Shown: positions 44,117 to 54,424 of the stretch, piece after piece
How positions within the stretch are numbered: the first letter of the stretch is position 1
Layout of the letters: each line of letters starts with the position of its first letter
Assembly (NCBI GenBank): GCA_018262245.1
Contig: JAGTRV010000012.1
Span: 1-61,253 of the forward strand
Direction: 5' to 3'
Source of the DNA: Pseudomonadota bacterium
GTDB taxonomy: Bacteria; Pseudomonadota; Gammaproteobacteria; Burkholderiales; Rhodocyclaceae
DNA: 61,253 nt
The notes under the pieces: model-generated
What the model was told of the DNA's origin: nothing
Databases searched by the model: none
What the model saw: the letters and a program-made list of their open reading frames with translations, nothing else
Program-made: the position numbers and the translations under genes

Positions 44117-45059
44117 GGCGTTTTCCAAACAGGGCAGCGACGCCTTTGGGGGCGAAAAGCACGACACCGAGCAGGAGCAGGCCGAGGGCGATATGCCAGT
44201 GCTCGGTGACGCCGACCAGGCTTTCTTCAAGCATCAGGAGGATGACCGCCCCGACGACACCGCCATACAGGTAGCCAACCCCACCGATGATGACCATGAC
44301 CAGCAGGGTGCCGGATTGCGTCCATTGCAGCAGGTTGGGGCTGGCCAGACCGGTCAGGTTGGCCAGCAGGGCCCCGGCCAGCCCGGCCAGAGCACCGCCA
44401 AGCGCGAAGCAGATCAGGCGGTAGCGGAAGACCGGATAGCCCAAGGCTTCCATGCGCGTCTCGTTCTCGCGGATAGCCTGGATGACCCGGCCGAAGCGGG
44501 CATCGGCCAGCCGTCCGAAAAAGACCATGACCAGCGCCAGGCAACCAAGGGTGGCATAGAACAGTGCGCTATCGCTGGTCAGGCTGAAGCCGCCCAGCAT
44601 CATCCGGCTGGCCAGTGGCAAGCCGTCATCGCCCCCCCAACTGCGCGCCGAAACGAACAGGTAATAGGCCATCTGGGCGAAGGCCAGCGTGATCATGATG
44701 AAATAGACCCCCCGCGTCCGCAGGCTGATTGCGCCAACAACCAGTGCCAGCAGCCCGGCGGCGGCCATGGCCAACGGAAAGGCCAGCAGGGCATCGGCGA
44801 TGCCGCTGCTCATGCAGATCGCCGCCGCATAGGCGCCGGCCCCGAAAAAGGCCGCGTGGCCGAGCGAAAACATGCCGCCGAAGCCGAGCACCAGATTCAG
44901 GCTGGAGGCCGCCAGCGCGAAGATCAGCACGCGGGTGGCAAAGCCGATATAGAACTCCTGGCCGAAGGCGGTCAACGCCGGCGGCAAGGCGAGCAGCGCC
45001 AGCAGCAGCGCGAGGACGACCGGTTTCTGGTAAGTGGCGGGACGGTAAAAAGCCATCAT
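44109..45059 (-). CDS. livM: Branched-chain amino acid-type ABC permease LivM
   Basis: A 316-residue membrane protein with about ten hydrophobic segments and the permease motif in ALGYPVFRYRLICFALGGALAGLAGALLAN (in two parts). It starts [13 protein letters not shown] and overlaps livH at one end and livG at the other. With LivH it forms the translocation channel for amino acids delivered by LivK. Confidence 0.92.
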   Translation of the reverse strand: MMAFYRPATYQKPVVLALLLALLALPPALTAFGQEFYIGFATRVLIFALAASSLNLVLGFGGMFSLGHAAFFGAGAYAAAICMSSGIADALLAFPLAMAAAGLLALVVGAISLRTRGVYFIMITLAFAQMAYYLFVSARSWGGDDGLPLASRMMLGGFSLTSDSALFYATLGCLALVMVFFGRLADARFGRVIQAIRENETRMEALGYPVFRYRLICFALGGALAGLAGALLANLTGLASPNLLQWTQSGTLLVMVIIGGVGYLYGGVVGAVILLMLEESLVGVTEHWHIALGLLLLGVVLFAPKGVAALFGKRHD

Positions 45060-45970
45060 GCCCTCGCCGGAAACAGGCCTTGCGGCTTGAAGAACAGGAT
45101 GCCGGCCATCAGCAGGTAGATCAGGATCGAAGCCAGTGCCGGGCCGAGGGTCGCGGCGGCGTCAGCCGGCAGCAGCGCGCGCAGCAGGGTGGGCAACAGC
45201 GCCCGGCCCAGCGTATCGACGGTGCCAACGATCAGGCTGCCGACCAGGGCGCCGCGAATTGAGCCGATACCGCCGATGATGATCACGACGAAGGCCAATA
45301 TCAGCACGCTTTCGCCCATGCCAACCTGCACGGCAAGCAACGGTCCGAGCAGGCCGCCGGCCAGCGCACAGAGCGCGGCGCCGAAAACGAACACTGCGGT
45401 GAACAGGCCTTGCACGTTGATGCCCAATGCTTCAGTCATTTCTCGATTCGAGGCCCCGGCGCGTACCCACATGCCAACCCGGCTTTTCGCCACGAGCAGA
45501 TAGAGCAGCCCGGCGACAGCCAGACCGAAGGCGATGATGACCAGCCGGTAGGCCGGGTAGAAGAAGCCGCCAATCTCGACCGGGCCGGACAGGGCTTCCG
45601 GCGGGTTCAACATCAGCGCTGCTGGTCCCCAGATCCAGCGCACGGCTTCGTTGGCAATCAGGATCAGGGCGAAGGTGGCGAGCACCTGCGACAGGTGGTC
45701 GCGCTTGTACAGTTGCCGGAACAATGACAACTCGAGCAGCAGGCCGAGCACGGCCGCTCCGGCAACGCCGGCACCCAGTCCGATCCAGAAAGAATCGGCC
45801 GCCTGTGCTGCAGCAGCGACGAAGTAAGCACCCACCATGTAGAGCGAACCATGGGCCAGATTGATGCAGTCCATGATGCCGAAGACGAGCGTCAGCCCGG
45901 CGGCGAGCAGGAACAGCATCAGGCCGAATTGCAGGCCGTTGAGGGCCTGCTCGAGAACCAGCTGGATCAC
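45056..45970 (-). CDS. livH: Branched-chain amino acid-type ABC permease LivH
   Basis: A 304-residue membrane protein beginning [34 protein letters not shown], a typical LivH start, with about eight segments and [31 protein letters not shown] in the coupling region. The coupling of start and stop codons with livM and livK shows an operon. Confidence 0.93.
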   Translation of the reverse strand: MIQLVLEQALNGLQFGLMLFLLAAGLTLVFGIMDCINLAHGSLYMVGAYFVAAAAQAADSFWIGLGAGVAGAAVLGLLLELSLFRQLYKRDHLSQVLATFALILIANEAVRWIWGPAALMLNPPEALSGPVEIGGFFYPAYRLVIIAFGLAVAGLLYLLVAKSRVGMWVRAGASNREMTEALGINVQGLFTAVFVFGAALCALAGGLLGPLLAVQVGMGESVLILAFVVIIIGGIGSIRGALVGSLIVGTVDTLGRALLPTLLRALLPADAAATLGPALASILIYLLMAGILFFKPQGLFPARA

Positions 45971-47133
45971 TTCATCTTGCAGGAAGCAACGTAGGCATCC
46001 GCATGGTTGGTGAAGATGGTGCCCATGGTCTTGTTGGTGACCCGGCCCTGGGCATCCTTGCCGATGGCCCGCAGGTAGTAGTTCTGCACCGGGTAGTGGT
46101 TGGTGTTGAACTTGAAATCGCCGCGCACGGACTTGAAGCGCTTGGCTTCGAGTGCTTTTTGCAGCGCAGCCTTGTCTTCGACCTTACCCTTCACGTCGCG
46201 CACGGCAGCGTCCATCATCAGTGCGGCATCGTAGCCTTGCGAAGCGTAGAGCGAGGGCAGGCGGCCATATTCCTTCTGGAAGTCGGCAACGAAGCGCTTG
46301 TTCTCGGCGTTGTCCATGTCGTGCGCCCAGTGCGACGAGTTGAACATGCCCATCATCGAACTGCCGACGGCCTTGATCACATCTTCATCGGCCGAGAAGC
46401 CGGGGGCGAACAGCTGCGTGTCGCGCGACAGGCCGGCGGCAACGAACTGTTTGACGAAATTGATGCCCATGCCGCCCGGCAGGAAGAAGAACAGCGCATC
46501 CGGCTTGGTGGCGCGAATCTGCGCCAGTTCGGCGGCGTAATCGAGCTGGCCGAGCTTGGTGTAGATCTCGTCGGCGACCTTGCCCTTGTAGTAACGCTTG
46601 AAGCCAGATACCGCATCCTTGCCGCCCGGGTAGTTCGGAGTAACGATCACGACATTCTTGTAGCCCTTGTCCTGAACGATCTTGCCGACGGCTTCGTGCA
46701 GGTTGTCGTTCTGCCAGGCGACGTTGAAAAAGAAGGGGTTGCACTGCTCGCCGGCGTATTGCGAGGGGCCGGCATTGGCCGAAATGTAGAAGGTCTGGTT
46801 CTGGAAAACGGCCGGGCCGACGGCCAGCATGATGTTGGAGAAGACGATGCCGGTCATGAAATCGACCTTGTCCTTCTTCAGGAATTTATCAGCCGTCTGC
46901 TTGGCGATATCCGGATTCTGCTGGTCATCGGCGATCAGCACTTCGGCTGGCAGGTTGCCGAGCTTGCCGTTCAGATGCTTCATGGCCAGATTGAAGCCGT
47001 CGCGAATATCGACGCCGAGGCCGGCGCCAGGGCCGGACAGTGTCGAAACCAGCCCAACCTTGATCTGGTCGGCGGCATGGGCGGAACCGGCAAGCATCAG
47101 GGCGGCTGCAAGGGCAGTCAGGCGAAGCGACAT
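45967..47133 (-). CDS. livK: Branched-chain amino acid-type periplasmic binding protein LivK
   Basis: A 388-residue Venus-flytrap protein. The signal peptide (about 1-20) ends AHA-A; the mature part starts [19 protein letters not shown]. It has [19 protein letters not shown] and the hinge with [17 protein letters not shown] periplasmic leucine/isoleucine/valine or urea/amide-type receptor is likely. It is the first gene of the transporter operon and is divergent from queC with about 97 bp between them. Confidence 0.92.
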   Translation of the reverse strand: MSLRLTALAAALMLAGSAHAADQIKVGLVSTLSGPGAGLGVDIRDGFNLAMKHLNGKLGNLPAEVLIADDQQNPDIAKQTADKFLKKDKVDFMTGIVFSNIMLAVGPAVFQNQTFYISANAGPSQYAGEQCNPFFFNVAWQNDNLHEAVGKIVQDKGYKNVVIVTPNYPGGKDAVSGFKRYYKGKVADEIYTKLGQLDYAAELAQIRATKPDALFFFLPGGMGINFVKQFVAAGLSRDTQLFAPGFSADEDVIKAVGSSMMGMFNSSHWAHDMDNAENKRFVADFQKEYGRLPSLYASQGYDAALMMDAAVRDVKGKVEDKAALQKALEAKRFKSVRGDFKFNTNHYPVQNYYLRAIGKDAQGRVTNKTMGTIFTNHADAYVASCKMK

Positions 47134-47229
47134 GGCAATCTCCGGAAAGGCATCAAAGTCGGAAATTGTAGCTTAGTAACAAGCAGATACGGCTCAAATC
47201 GGGGTCAATTTCGGGTATATTCGCGCCCC

Positions 47230-47907
47230 ATGATGAAGAAAGCCGTCGTTCTCCTTTCCGGTGGACTCGATTCCGCCACATGTCTGGCCATTGCTCGCAG
47301 CCAGGGTTTTGAATCCTATTGCCTGTCCTTCAATTACGGGCAGCGCCATTGTGCCGAGCTGGTCGCGGCCGACCGTGTCGTCAAGGCGCTGGGCGCGGCC
47401 GAGCATCGCGTGCTCAATTTCGGCCTGGCCCAGTTCGGCGGTTCCGCCTTGACCGATACCAATATCGCCGTGCCGACCGAAGGCGTGCAGCCGGGTATTC
47501 CGGTCACCTACGTGCCGGCCCGCAACACCATCATGTTGTCTTTGGCCCTGGCCTGGGCGGAGGTGCTGGGCAGTCGCGACATTTTCGTCGGCGTCAATGC
47601 GGTGGATTATTCAGGCTACCCGGACTGCCGCCCCGAATACATCGCCGCTTTCGAAACCATGGCCAATCTGGCCACCAAAGCAGGGGTCGAAGGCCACAAG
47701 CTGTCCATCCACGCGCCGCTGATCGATCTCTCGAAGGCCGAGATCATCCGCACAGGCGCAGCGCTGGGCGTCGATTACAGCCTGACCGTTTCCTGCTACC
47801 AGGCCGATGAACAGGGCCGTGCCTGCGGGGTTTGTGATTCCTGCCGCCTGCGGGCCGAAGGATTTGCCGCTGCCGGACTGGCCGATCCCACTCTTTACCG
47901 CGCCTGA
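47230..47907 (+). CDS. queC: 7-cyano-7-deazaguanine synthase QueC
   Basis: A 225-residue enzyme that converts 7-carboxy-7-deazaguanine to preQ0 with ATP and ammonia. The N-terminal PP-loop is [18 protein letters not shown] zinc site is in [25 protein letters not shown] (Cys set near the C-terminus). Upstream in-frame sequence back to 46003 is antisense to livK and is not coding. A TATATT at 47216-47221 could be the -10, which would put transcription start within a few bases of the ATG. No preQ1 riboswitch is visible. Confidence 0.96.
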   Translation: MMKKAVVLLSGGLDSATCLAIARSQGFESYCLSFNYGQRHCAELVAADRVVKALGAAEHRVLNFGLAQFGGSALTDTNIAVPTEGVQPGIPVTYVPARNTIMLSLALAWAEVLGSRDIFVGVNAVDYSGYPDCRPEYIAAFETMANLATKAGVEGHKLSIHAPLIDLSKAEIIRTGAALGVDYSLTVSCYQADEQGRACGVCDSCRLRAEGFAAAGLADPTLYRA

Positions 47908-47909
47908 TC

Positions 47910-49013
47910 ATGGAAACTGCCGTTTCGCCCAATGCTGTTCTCTGGCTGGCCTTTGCCGTTGCCTTCGTGTTTGGCGCCATTGCCCAGAAAACCCACTTCT
48001 GCACGATGGGGGCGGTCGCCGACATCGTCAACATGGATGACTGGAGCCGCATGCGGATGTGGCTGCTGGCCATCGGTGTTGCCATTCTCGGCGCGGCCAC
48101 ACTACATGGTGCAGGGCTGATCGACCTCGGCAAGTCGATCTACCGCACGCCGAATTTCACCTGGCTGTCCTATCTGGTCGGTGGTGCCTGCTTCGGTATC
48201 GGCATGGTGCTGGCCTCTGGTTGCGGCGGCAAGACGCTGATCCGTATCGGCGGTGGCAATCTGAAATCGCTGGTCGTCTTCATGGTGCTTGGCCTGGTTG
48301 CCTACATGACCATGCGTGGCATCTTCGGCGTCTTCCGGGTCAATGTGCTGGAAAAGGCGGTCATCAATTTCCCCGGCGGGCAGGACATCCCGGCCCTGTT
48401 GGTCGCGCTTGGTCTGGAGGCAAAAACGGCCTTCCTGCTGGCCGTGATCGCCATTGGTGGCGGATTGACCGCATTTTCGCTACTCAAGCGCGATTTCTGG
48501 ACCTTCGACAACCTGCTCGCCGGTTTTGGCGTCGGTCTGACCGTGGTCGCCGCGTGGTATGTCAGCGGTCACCTCGGGTATATTGCCGAGCACCCGGATA
48601 CGCTGGAAGAGGCCTTCATCGCCACCAACAGTGGTCGCATGGAAGCGCTGAGTTTCGTCGCGCCGCAGGCCTACACGCTGGAGTTGCTGATGCTGTGGTC
48701 CGATAGCAGCCGCACCGTCAGTTTCGGCATCGCCACGGCACTGGGCGTGATTGCCGGCTCCTTCGTCTGGTCCATCGTGACGCGCAGCTTCCGCTGGGAA
48801 GGTTTTGCCGGTATCGAAGACACCGCCAACCACCTGCTCGGCGCGGCGCTGATGGGCTTCGGCGGAGTGGTCGCCATGGGCTGTACGGTTGGCCAGGGTA
48901 TTTCCGGCTTTTCGACGCTGGCACTGGGTTCCATCGTCACCTTCCTGGCCATTGTCGCTGGTGCTGCAGCGACGCTGAAGTTCCAGTACTGGCGACTGAT
49001 GCGCGAGGCCTAG
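47910..49013 (+). CDS. YeeE/YedE-family sulfur (thiosulfate-like) transporter
   Basis: A 367-residue inner-membrane protein with about nine segments. Conserved Cys motifs are HFCTMGAVAD (about 30-40), LASGCGGKTLIRIGGGN (about 105-121) and MGCTVGQGISG (about 323-333). In TsuA/YeeE of this family such Cys relay thiosulfate or another reduced sulfur ion. A MBL-fold exported protein follows after a small gene on the other strand. It is 2 bp behind queC, so read-through from it is possible. Substrate not tested. Confidence 0.9.
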   Translation: METAVSPNAVLWLAFAVAFVFGAIAQKTHFCTMGAVADIVNMDDWSRMRMWLLAIGVAILGAATLHGAGLIDLGKSIYRTPNFTWLSYLVGGACFGIGMVLASGCGGKTLIRIGGGNLKSLVVFMVLGLVAYMTMRGIFGVFRVNVLEKAVINFPGGQDIPALLVALGLEAKTAFLLAVIAIGGGLTAFSLLKRDFWTFDNLLAGFGVGLTVVAAWYVSGHLGYIAEHPDTLEEAFIATNSGRMEALSFVAPQAYTLELLMLWSDSSRTVSFGIATALGVIAGSFVWSIVTRSFRWEGFAGIEDTANHLLGAALMGFGGVVAMGCTVGQGISGFSTLALGSIVTFLAIVAGAAATLKFQYWRLMREA

Positions 49014-49020
49014 GTGTAGA

Positions 49021-49239
49021 TCAGGCCGCCTCGTTTTCCTTCAGCTTCTCGATGACCAGCGGGAAGGCGCCCGAGCCGATCAGGGCGATGGCGGAAACGA
49101 TGAAGGCCAGTCCGGCCATCGGGTCGTCGAGCACCGGATGCAGGCTGGCGCCGAAGCCGGCCAGACTGATGGCGCCAGGAATGGCACAGAGTACCCCGAG
49201 AGCGGTCAGGGCAAGGAAAGAGAACGGGTAGCGGCACAT
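49021..49239 (-). CDS. Small membrane protein of unknown function
   Basis: A 72-residue protein with two hydrophobic segments (FLALTALGVLCAIPGAISLAG and MAGLAFIVSAIALIGSGAF) and a short charged C-terminus (EKLKENEAA). The ATG at 49239 is chosen; an upstream ATG at 49284 would add 15 residues. I do not recognise a family. It is convergent with the YedE gene (8 bp apart) and divergent from the MBL-fold gene with 71 bp between them. Confidence 0.6.
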   Translation of the reverse strand: MCRYPFSFLALTALGVLCAIPGAISLAGFGASLHPVLDDPMAGLAFIVSAIALIGSGAFPLVIEKLKENEAA

Positions 49240-49310
49240 GGCGTCAGTGTAGACGAGCGCCGGATTCGGCGCGATGATAGGCACCTATTTTAACGTTTCA
49301 GGATGTGCTT

Positions 49311-50324
49311 ATGAACCGTCGCCTTTTCCTGCGCTCCGTGGCTGCCATCTCGGCGCTGGGGGCGGCCGAGTTCGCCCCGTGGCAGGCGATGAGCGCCTTC
49401 GCCGAAGAGATCAGCGATTTCGTCCGTGGCCCGGCAATCAAGGACTATCCGCTGCGCCAGATTTCGAAGCATGTCTGGATCATCTTCACTCCCGATGCTT
49501 TCCCGACGCCGGAAAACCAGGGGATGATGAGCAACGTCACCTTCGTCAACACCAGCCAGGGTATCGTGGTCGTCGATACCGGTGCTTCGGTGCAGATCGG
49601 CGAAATGTCCATCCGGCAACTGGAGCGTTCGCTGAAAAAGCCGGTCATCGCGATCATCAACACCCATTACCACGGCGACCACTGGCTGGGAAATCATGCC
49701 TACGTCGATCGCTACGGCAACAGCCTGCCGATTTATGCCCACCCCGGCACCATCCAGGCGATCAAGGGTATTCAGGGCAGTCTGTGGCTGACGCTGATCG
49801 AAAAGGCGACCAACCAGGCTTCGCTCGGCACCCGTATCGTGCCACCCAATACGCCGCTCGAACATGGGGCCGTGCTCAAGTTCGGTGATGTGACCCTGCG
49901 CATTCATCACTATGGCACCGTGCACACGCCCTTCGATCTGTGTGTCGAAGTGGTCCAGGACGGCGTGACGCTGGTTGGCGATATTGCGATGGACCGGCGC
50001 ATTGCCAACATGGATGACGGTTCCTATCTCGGCACTTTCAAGGCCTACGACACGCTGGTCAAGAAGACGGGAACCCGGATCTGGCTGCCGGCGCACGGAG
50101 AACCGGGCGAACACGTGCTGAAATGGAACCGCGAACTGTTCGAAGGCATCTACCGCCCCTGCGAGCAGGCAGTCAAAAATGGACTACCGCTCGAAGAGGC
50201 CAAGGCGCTGGTTCTCAAGGACCCGCGCGTCGCCAGCCGGGCCAAAGAAACCAGGGGTTTCGAGGCGAATATCGGCAAGTACGTCAGCATCGCCTACCTG
50301 GAGGCCGAAGCGGCCGGCTTCTGA
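49311..50324 (+). CDS. Tat-exported metallo-beta-lactamase-fold protein (SoxH-like)
   Basis: A 337-residue periplasmic MBL-fold hydrolase. The N-terminus MNRRLFLRSVAAISAL carries a twin-arginine-like motif (NRRLFLR), so it is probably exported folded. The metal motif is THYHGDHW (HxHxDH), with further ligands in HYGTVHTPF and VGDIAMD and LPAHGEP near the end. Most relatives act on quinoprotein or sulfur pathways (SoxH) or are uncharacterised. It neighbours a YedE sulfur permease gene, which supports a sulfur-related role, and is 104 bp before selO. Confidence 0.85.
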   Translation: MNRRLFLRSVAAISALGAAEFAPWQAMSAFAEEISDFVRGPAIKDYPLRQISKHVWIIFTPDAFPTPENQGMMSNVTFVNTSQGIVVVDTGASVQIGEMSIRQLERSLKKPVIAIINTHYHGDHWLGNHAYVDRYGNSLPIYAHPGTIQAIKGIQGSLWLTLIEKATNQASLGTRIVPPNTPLEHGAVLKFGDVTLRIHHYGTVHTPFDLCVEVVQDGVTLVGDIAMDRRIANMDDGSYLGTFKAYDTLVKKTGTRIWLPAHGEPGEHVLKWNRELFEGIYRPCEQAVKNGLPLEEAKALVLKDPRVASRAKETRGFEANIGKYVSIAYLEAEAAGF

Positions 50325-50428
50325 GCGGCGAACCATCTGCGCTTTTCGTGTTCAGAGGAAAGGGCTGGCCGGCACGCCACTTGCTGCATGCCGGAATAGC
50401 CTGATTTTCTTGCCAGAAACCCGACACG

Positions 50429-51928
50429 ATGAACGCCCCAGAATCCCTGCCTGTTGAATTTCCCGTCTTCGACAACAGCTTCGCCGCACTGCCTGAAGCT
50501 TTCTACACCCGCCTTGAGCCGCATCCGCTGCCTGAACCTTACGTGGTCGGTGTCAGCACTGAGGTGGCTGACTTGCTCGGCCTGCCTGCCGAGTTGATGC
50601 ATAGCCCCCAGTTTGCCGAGATCTTCGCTGGCAACCGCCTCCTGCCGGGCAGTGAACCCCTGGCCGCCGTTTATTCCGGCCACCAGTTTGGCGTCTGGGC
50701 CGGGCAACTTGGCGACGGACGGGCGCATTTGCTGGGTGGCCTGCGTAATGATCAGGGGCATTGGGAAATCCAGCTCAAGGGGGCGGGACGAACGCCCTAT
50801 TCGCGCGGTGCCGACGGCCGAGCCGTGCTGCGTTCGTCGATTCGTGAATTTCTTTGTTCGGAAGCGATGGCCGGCCTCGGCGTGCCGACGACGCGGGCGC
50901 TGTGCGTGATCGGGGCGGATCAGCCGGTGCGCCGCGAGGAAATCGAAACGGCTGCCGTGGTGGCCCGCGTTGCACCGGGCTTCGTGCGTTTCGGCTCCTT
51001 CGAGCACTGGGCTTCGCGTGATCGAAGCCGCGAATTGCAGCAACTGGCCGATTACGTCATCGACACCTTCCGGCCCGAATGCCGTGATGCGGAGAACCCC
51101 TACGATGCCCTGCTGCGCGACGTTTCCCGCCGTACCGGCGAACTGATCGCCCACTGGATGGCGGTCGGCTTCATGCATGGCGTGATGAACACCGACAACA
51201 TGTCCATCCTCGGCCTGACGCTGGACTACGGTCCCTTCGGTTTCATGGAGGCCTTCGATGCCGGCCACATCTGCAATCACTCGGATCACCAAGGGCGCTA
51301 TACCTATCGCAACCAGCCGCATGTCGCCCAATGGAACCTCTACTGCCTGGCCGATGCTTTCCTGCCGCTGTTGAAGCATCCGGATGTCTCCCGGGCGGCA
51401 GTCGATGAAACCTATGGCGATGCCTTCGCCCAGACCTTCGAGCGCCTGATGTGCGCCAAGCTCGGCTTGCGTCATGCCTTGCCGGATGACGAAAATTTCA
51501 TCGGTGAAACCTTCGGCTTCCTGCAGCAGCATCGGCCGGATTTCACGCTGTTTTTCCGTCGGTTGTCTCGACTGAGTGGCGGGCTGGACGGGGAAGCCAT
51601 GGCCAAAGCCGATGCCCCTTTGCGCGACCTGTTTGTCGATCGAGCCGCCTGCGATGCCTGGCTGGCCAACTGGCGGGCCAGGCTGGCGCAAACGCCGTGG
51701 GACGATGGCGAGCGCCAGGCATCCATGCTCGCCGCCAATCCCAAATACGTGCTGCGCAACTGGCTGGCTGAAGCGGCAATCCGCAAGGCGAAGCTGAAGG
51801 ACTATTCCGGCGTGCAGCGCCTGCTCACCTGTCTGCGCCGACCCTACGACGAGCAGCCGGAATTCGACGATCTGGCCGCCCTGCCGCCCGACTGGGCCAG
51901 CGGGTTGGAGGTCAGCTGTTCGAGCTGA
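50429..51928 (+). CDS. selO: Protein adenylyltransferase SelO (YdiU)
   Basis: A 499-residue pseudokinase-fold AMPylase that transfers AMP to Ser/Thr/Tyr of redox proteins. [17 protein letters not shown], the glycine loop region [18 protein letters not shown], the [26 protein letters not shown] block and [20 protein letters not shown] (metal-binding Asn/Asp) are family features. It ends GLEVSCSS, with Cys (TGT) where selenocysteine occurs in some eukaryotic homologues. The end overlaps the convergent kinase gene by 17 bp. Confidence 0.95.
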   Translation: MNAPESLPVEFPVFDNSFAALPEAFYTRLEPHPLPEPYVVGVSTEVADLLGLPAELMHSPQFAEIFAGNRLLPGSEPLAAVYSGHQFGVWAGQLGDGRAHLLGGLRNDQGHWEIQLKGAGRTPYSRGADGRAVLRSSIREFLCSEAMAGLGVPTTRALCVIGADQPVRREEIETAAVVARVAPGFVRFGSFEHWASRDRSRELQQLADYVIDTFRPECRDAENPYDALLRDVSRRTGELIAHWMAVGFMHGVMNTDNMSILGLTLDYGPFGFMEAFDAGHICNHSDHQGRYTYRNQPHVAQWNLYCLADAFLPLLKHPDVSRAAVDETYGDAFAQTFERLMCAKLGLRHALPDDENFIGETFGFLQQHRPDFTLFFRRLSRLSGGLDGEAMAKADAPLRDLFVDRAACDAWLANWRARLAQTPWDDGERQASMLAANPKYVLRNWLAEAAIRKAKLKDYSGVQRLLTCLRRPYDEQPEFDDLAALPPDWASGLEVSCSS

Positions 51929-53891
51929 GCGGCATTTTCCGGGTTTCTTTCAGCCAGCGCAGCATGATCATGAACAGGTTGTCCGGATCGACCGGCTTGG
52001 CGATGAAATCGTTCATGCCGGCATCCATGCAACGTGCGCGGTCCTCGGCAAAGGCGTTGGCGGTCATCGCGATGATCGGCACGTCGGCATAGTCTGGAAT
52101 CTCACGGATAGCCTGGGTGGCGCCGAGGCCATCCAGCTCTGGCATCTGCATGTCCATCAGGATCAGGTCGTAGCGGTATTGCAGTGCCATTTCCAGTGCC
52201 TGGGCACCATCTGGTGCAATGTCGACGGCAAAGCCAAGCGTTTCGCGCAATAGTTCGAGCGCAACCTCCTGATTCACCCAGTCGTCTTCGGCAACCAGGA
52301 TGCGGCTCTTGCCGAATTCGGTTTTCAGCCGTTTTTCAGCCTCGACGCCATCGTTGTGCGCCTCGACTGTCGGAGCGTGCAGCGGTTCGGCTCGCTGCAG
52401 ACGGACCGTAAAGGTAAATTCGCTGCCGGCCCCCGGTGTGCTGACGACCTGGATTTCCCCGCCCATCAAGCGAACGAGGCGCTGGCAGATCGGCAGACCC
52501 AGTCCCGTCCCGCCATATTTTCGCGTGGTCGAACCATCAGCCTGTTCGAATGGGTTGAAAATCCGTCCGATCGCTTCCGGGGCGATGCCGATGCCGGTAT
52601 CCCTGACCGACAGTTCGATGTGCACTGCTTTCTCGTCGTCCTCGACGACGCGGGCGACGATGCGGACCTCGCCGCGCTCGGTGAATTTGATCGCATTGCC
52701 GGCCAGGTTGAGCAATACCTGTTGCAGGCGAAGCGGGTCGCCAAGCAGGCGCAACCCCTTGAGCCGGGAGTCGACGTCGAGAATGAAGCGCAGGCGAGCC
52801 GATTCGGCGCGCGGTGTCAGCAGACTGGCCACATCGGCGGCCAGTTCGGGAATTGAAAAGGCGGTCTGCTCCAGCGTCATCCGTTCTGCATCGATCTTCG
52901 ACAGGTCGAGAACGTCGTTAAGCAATTGCAGCAGATGATTGGCCGCATTGTCGATCTTCCCCAGCTTGTCCACCTGGAGCGGGTCGGCGTTTTGGCGCTT
53001 GAGCATGTAGGTCATGCCGATGATGGCATTCATCGGCGTCCGCAATTCATGGCTCATGTTGGACAGGAAAGTACTCTTCGCCCGGCTGGCCGCTTCGGCT
53101 GCTTCCTTGGCCACGGACAGGGCCTGCGTCCGTTCCTGCACGGTGTCTTCGAGGTGATCGCGTTGATCGGCCAGTTGCCGGTCGCGCTCGGCGATTTCCG
53201 CGAGCATTGAATTGAAAGTATCGCCCAGGCGACCGATTTCGTCGTCCGAATAGATCTTGGCGTGGCGCGAATAATCCTTCGAATTGGCGACGTATTGCGC
53301 CGTATCGGTCAGCGAGCCGAGGGCGGCGAGGATGGCAGCCAGCATTTTGCTGGCGATGGCAAAGGCGATCACGAACGAGATGGTCAGGGCCAGCAGCGAA
53401 AGAGCCAGGTTCCAGGCGATGGCTTGCCAGACCTGATTCAGGCTGGCTGTAATCGATACGGTGCCGACCACCCCGTCTTCCGAGCGGATGGGCACGGCGA
53501 CCGTGACATTTGACCAGTCGGCATAGACGGCACGTTCGCGATGCGGTCGATCGCCGAGATTGACCTGCGCGGGTAGCTGGCGATTGACGGCATCGAAGAT
53601 GTAGCGAAAATCCGAGTCGAGGCCGAGCAGACGTACCGTCAGGACGTCCGGATGCTCGGCAAACGAACTCAGCAGCTGCTTGGCCCCCTTGGTGTCCTTG
53701 AATTCGATGACCGCCGAGGCATTGAAGGCGACGACATCGGCCATGGCGAACAATTCGTTCGTTTTCGCCTGGCGTCGCTGGTCAATTTCACGAACTGCAA
53801 AGGTCAGGAAGGAAAGCAGCAGACCGATCCCGAGTGACACTGCAATGGCCAGCGCAATTTTCTTGCGGATGGTCTGGCGGGTACCACTCAT
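51912..53891 (-). CDS. CHASE8-like hybrid sensor histidine kinase (HAMP-HisKA-HATPase-REC)
   Basis: A 659-residue inner-membrane kinase. TM1 is at about 11-33, a periplasmic CHASE8-like domain ([35 protein letters not shown]) at about 40-150, TM2 at about 155-180, HAMP to 235, HisKA with [23 protein letters not shown], HATPase [15 protein letters not shown] and [10 protein letters not shown], and a receiver with [18 protein letters not shown]8 is also the sensor of YfiN, which is bound by periplasmic YfiR. Remnants of a YfiR-like gene precede it (see 53947-54110). The start at 53891 follows GGAGG at 8 bases, so the longer 53996 reading is rejected. Confidence 0.9.
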   Translation of the reverse strand: MSGTRQTIRKKIALAIAVSLGIGLLLSFLTFAVREIDQRRQAKTNELFAMADVVAFNASAVIEFKDTKGAKQLLSSFAEHPDVLTVRLLGLDSDFRYIFDAVNRQLPAQVNLGDRPHRERAVYADWSNVTVAVPIRSEDGVVGTVSITASLNQVWQAIAWNLALSLLALTISFVIAFAIASKMLAAILAALGSLTDTAQYVANSKDYSRHAKIYSDDEIGRLGDTFNSMLAEIAERDRQLADQRDHLEDTVQERTQALSVAKEAAEAASRAKSTFLSNMSHELRTPMNAIIGMTYMLKRQNADPLQVDKLGKIDNAANHLLQLLNDVLDLSKIDAERMTLEQTAFSIPELAADVASLLTPRAESARLRFILDVDSRLKGLRLLGDPLRLQQVLLNLAGNAIKFTERGEVRIVARVVEDDEKAVHIELSVRDTGIGIAPEAIGRIFNPFEQADGSTTRKYGGTGLGLPICQRLVRLMGGEIQVVSTPGAGSEFTFTVRLQRAEPLHAPTVEAHNDGVEAEKRLKTEFGKSRILVAEDDWVNQEVALELLRETLGFAVDIAPDGAQALEMALQYRYDLILMDMQMPELDGLGATQAIREIPDYADVPIIAMTANAFAEDRARCMDAGMNDFIAKPVDPDNLFMIMLRWLKETRKMPLSSNS

Positions 53892-53946
53892 CAATCGCCT
53901 CCGAGGACTTGTTAGGCAAGACGCAGCATTTGCGAACCGGGGGTTA

Positions 53947-54110
53947 GTCCACTCCGGGACAGGGATTGGCATTGACGACGAATTGAGTCCGGCCACTGCT
54001 ACGGGCCTGTTCGGTCCCTACGCCAAGTCGGATGTAACTTTCCGAATCGCTGACCGTCAGTATGGGCTGGCTATCTAGCCAGCGCAATACCGCGCTGATC
54101 GGGCTTCTTC
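53947..54110 (-). pseudogene. YfiR/DUF4154-like C-terminal fragment (probable)
   Basis: In one minus-strand frame, codons read SAVLRWLDSQPILTVSDSE and continue through SYIRLGVGTEQARSSG to a stop just before 53947. QPILTVSDS with the following residues recalls the YfiR-like DUF4154 C-terminal region, but the final part (TQFVVNANPCPGVD) does not match well. There is no start codon with a long N-terminal half in this frame. Tentative remnant of the regulator that would accompany a CHASE8 kinase. Confidence 0.4.
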
Positions 54111-54320
54111 GATCTCGGGCATGACGAGCTGTTGGCGGTGTGGCATATCGCCCCGACTGGTTGCCCCAAGACCGCGAATGACCTCGATGCGTTCGATATC
54201 TTCAAGCGGAATCGCACCCTGTTCCCCCGTGTCTGAGAATAAGGGCTGATAGGTGCTGCGTCCGTCGCCCAGCACCTGCAACTTGTTGGTAAAGCGGCCG
54301 TTGAAACCTCGGGCCGTCAT
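54108..54320 (-). pseudogene. TonB-dependent receptor plug fragment
   Basis: The minus-strand reading is about 80 residues: MTARGFNGRFTNKLQVLGDG, then RSTYQPLFSDTG and DIERIEVIRGLGATSRG. That is the middle of a TonB-receptor plug (xRGFNGRFxNKLQVLxDGRS and ERIEVIRGPGA). The homology stops at SRG, where NAVNGVINI would be expected; the frame then ends without barrel sequence and no N-terminal or barrel coding is nearby. This is a decayed gene left between the kinase and the Tim44-domain gene. The ATG drawn at 54320 is not a real gene start. Confidence 0.65.
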
Positions 54321-54372
54321 GGCGTATCGACTTTGGTCGATTTACGCCAACGGTATGCCATGGGCAGAAATG

Positions 54373-54406
54373 AAAAAGCCGGCAAGCGTTGATGCGCTTG
54401 CCGGCC
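54373..54406 (-). terminator. Strong terminator of the Tim44-domain gene
   Basis: GCCGGCAAGCG pairs exactly (11 bp) with CGCTTGCCGGC around a 6-base loop (stem 54378-54388 and 54395-54405). On the minus strand TTTTTCATTTC follows. It starts 20 bases after the stop. Confidence 0.92.
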
Positions 54407-54424
54407 AATTTCAGACTTCAGGTG

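Noticed and set aside
46003-47229. In-frame upstream extension of queC to a 634-residue protein
   Set aside because: The extra part is antisense to livK, and QueC homology starts at 47230.
51911-51928. SelO as a selenoprotein
   Set aside because: The C-terminal motif is SCSS encoded by TGT; no in-frame TGA precedes the stop, so selenocysteine is not used.
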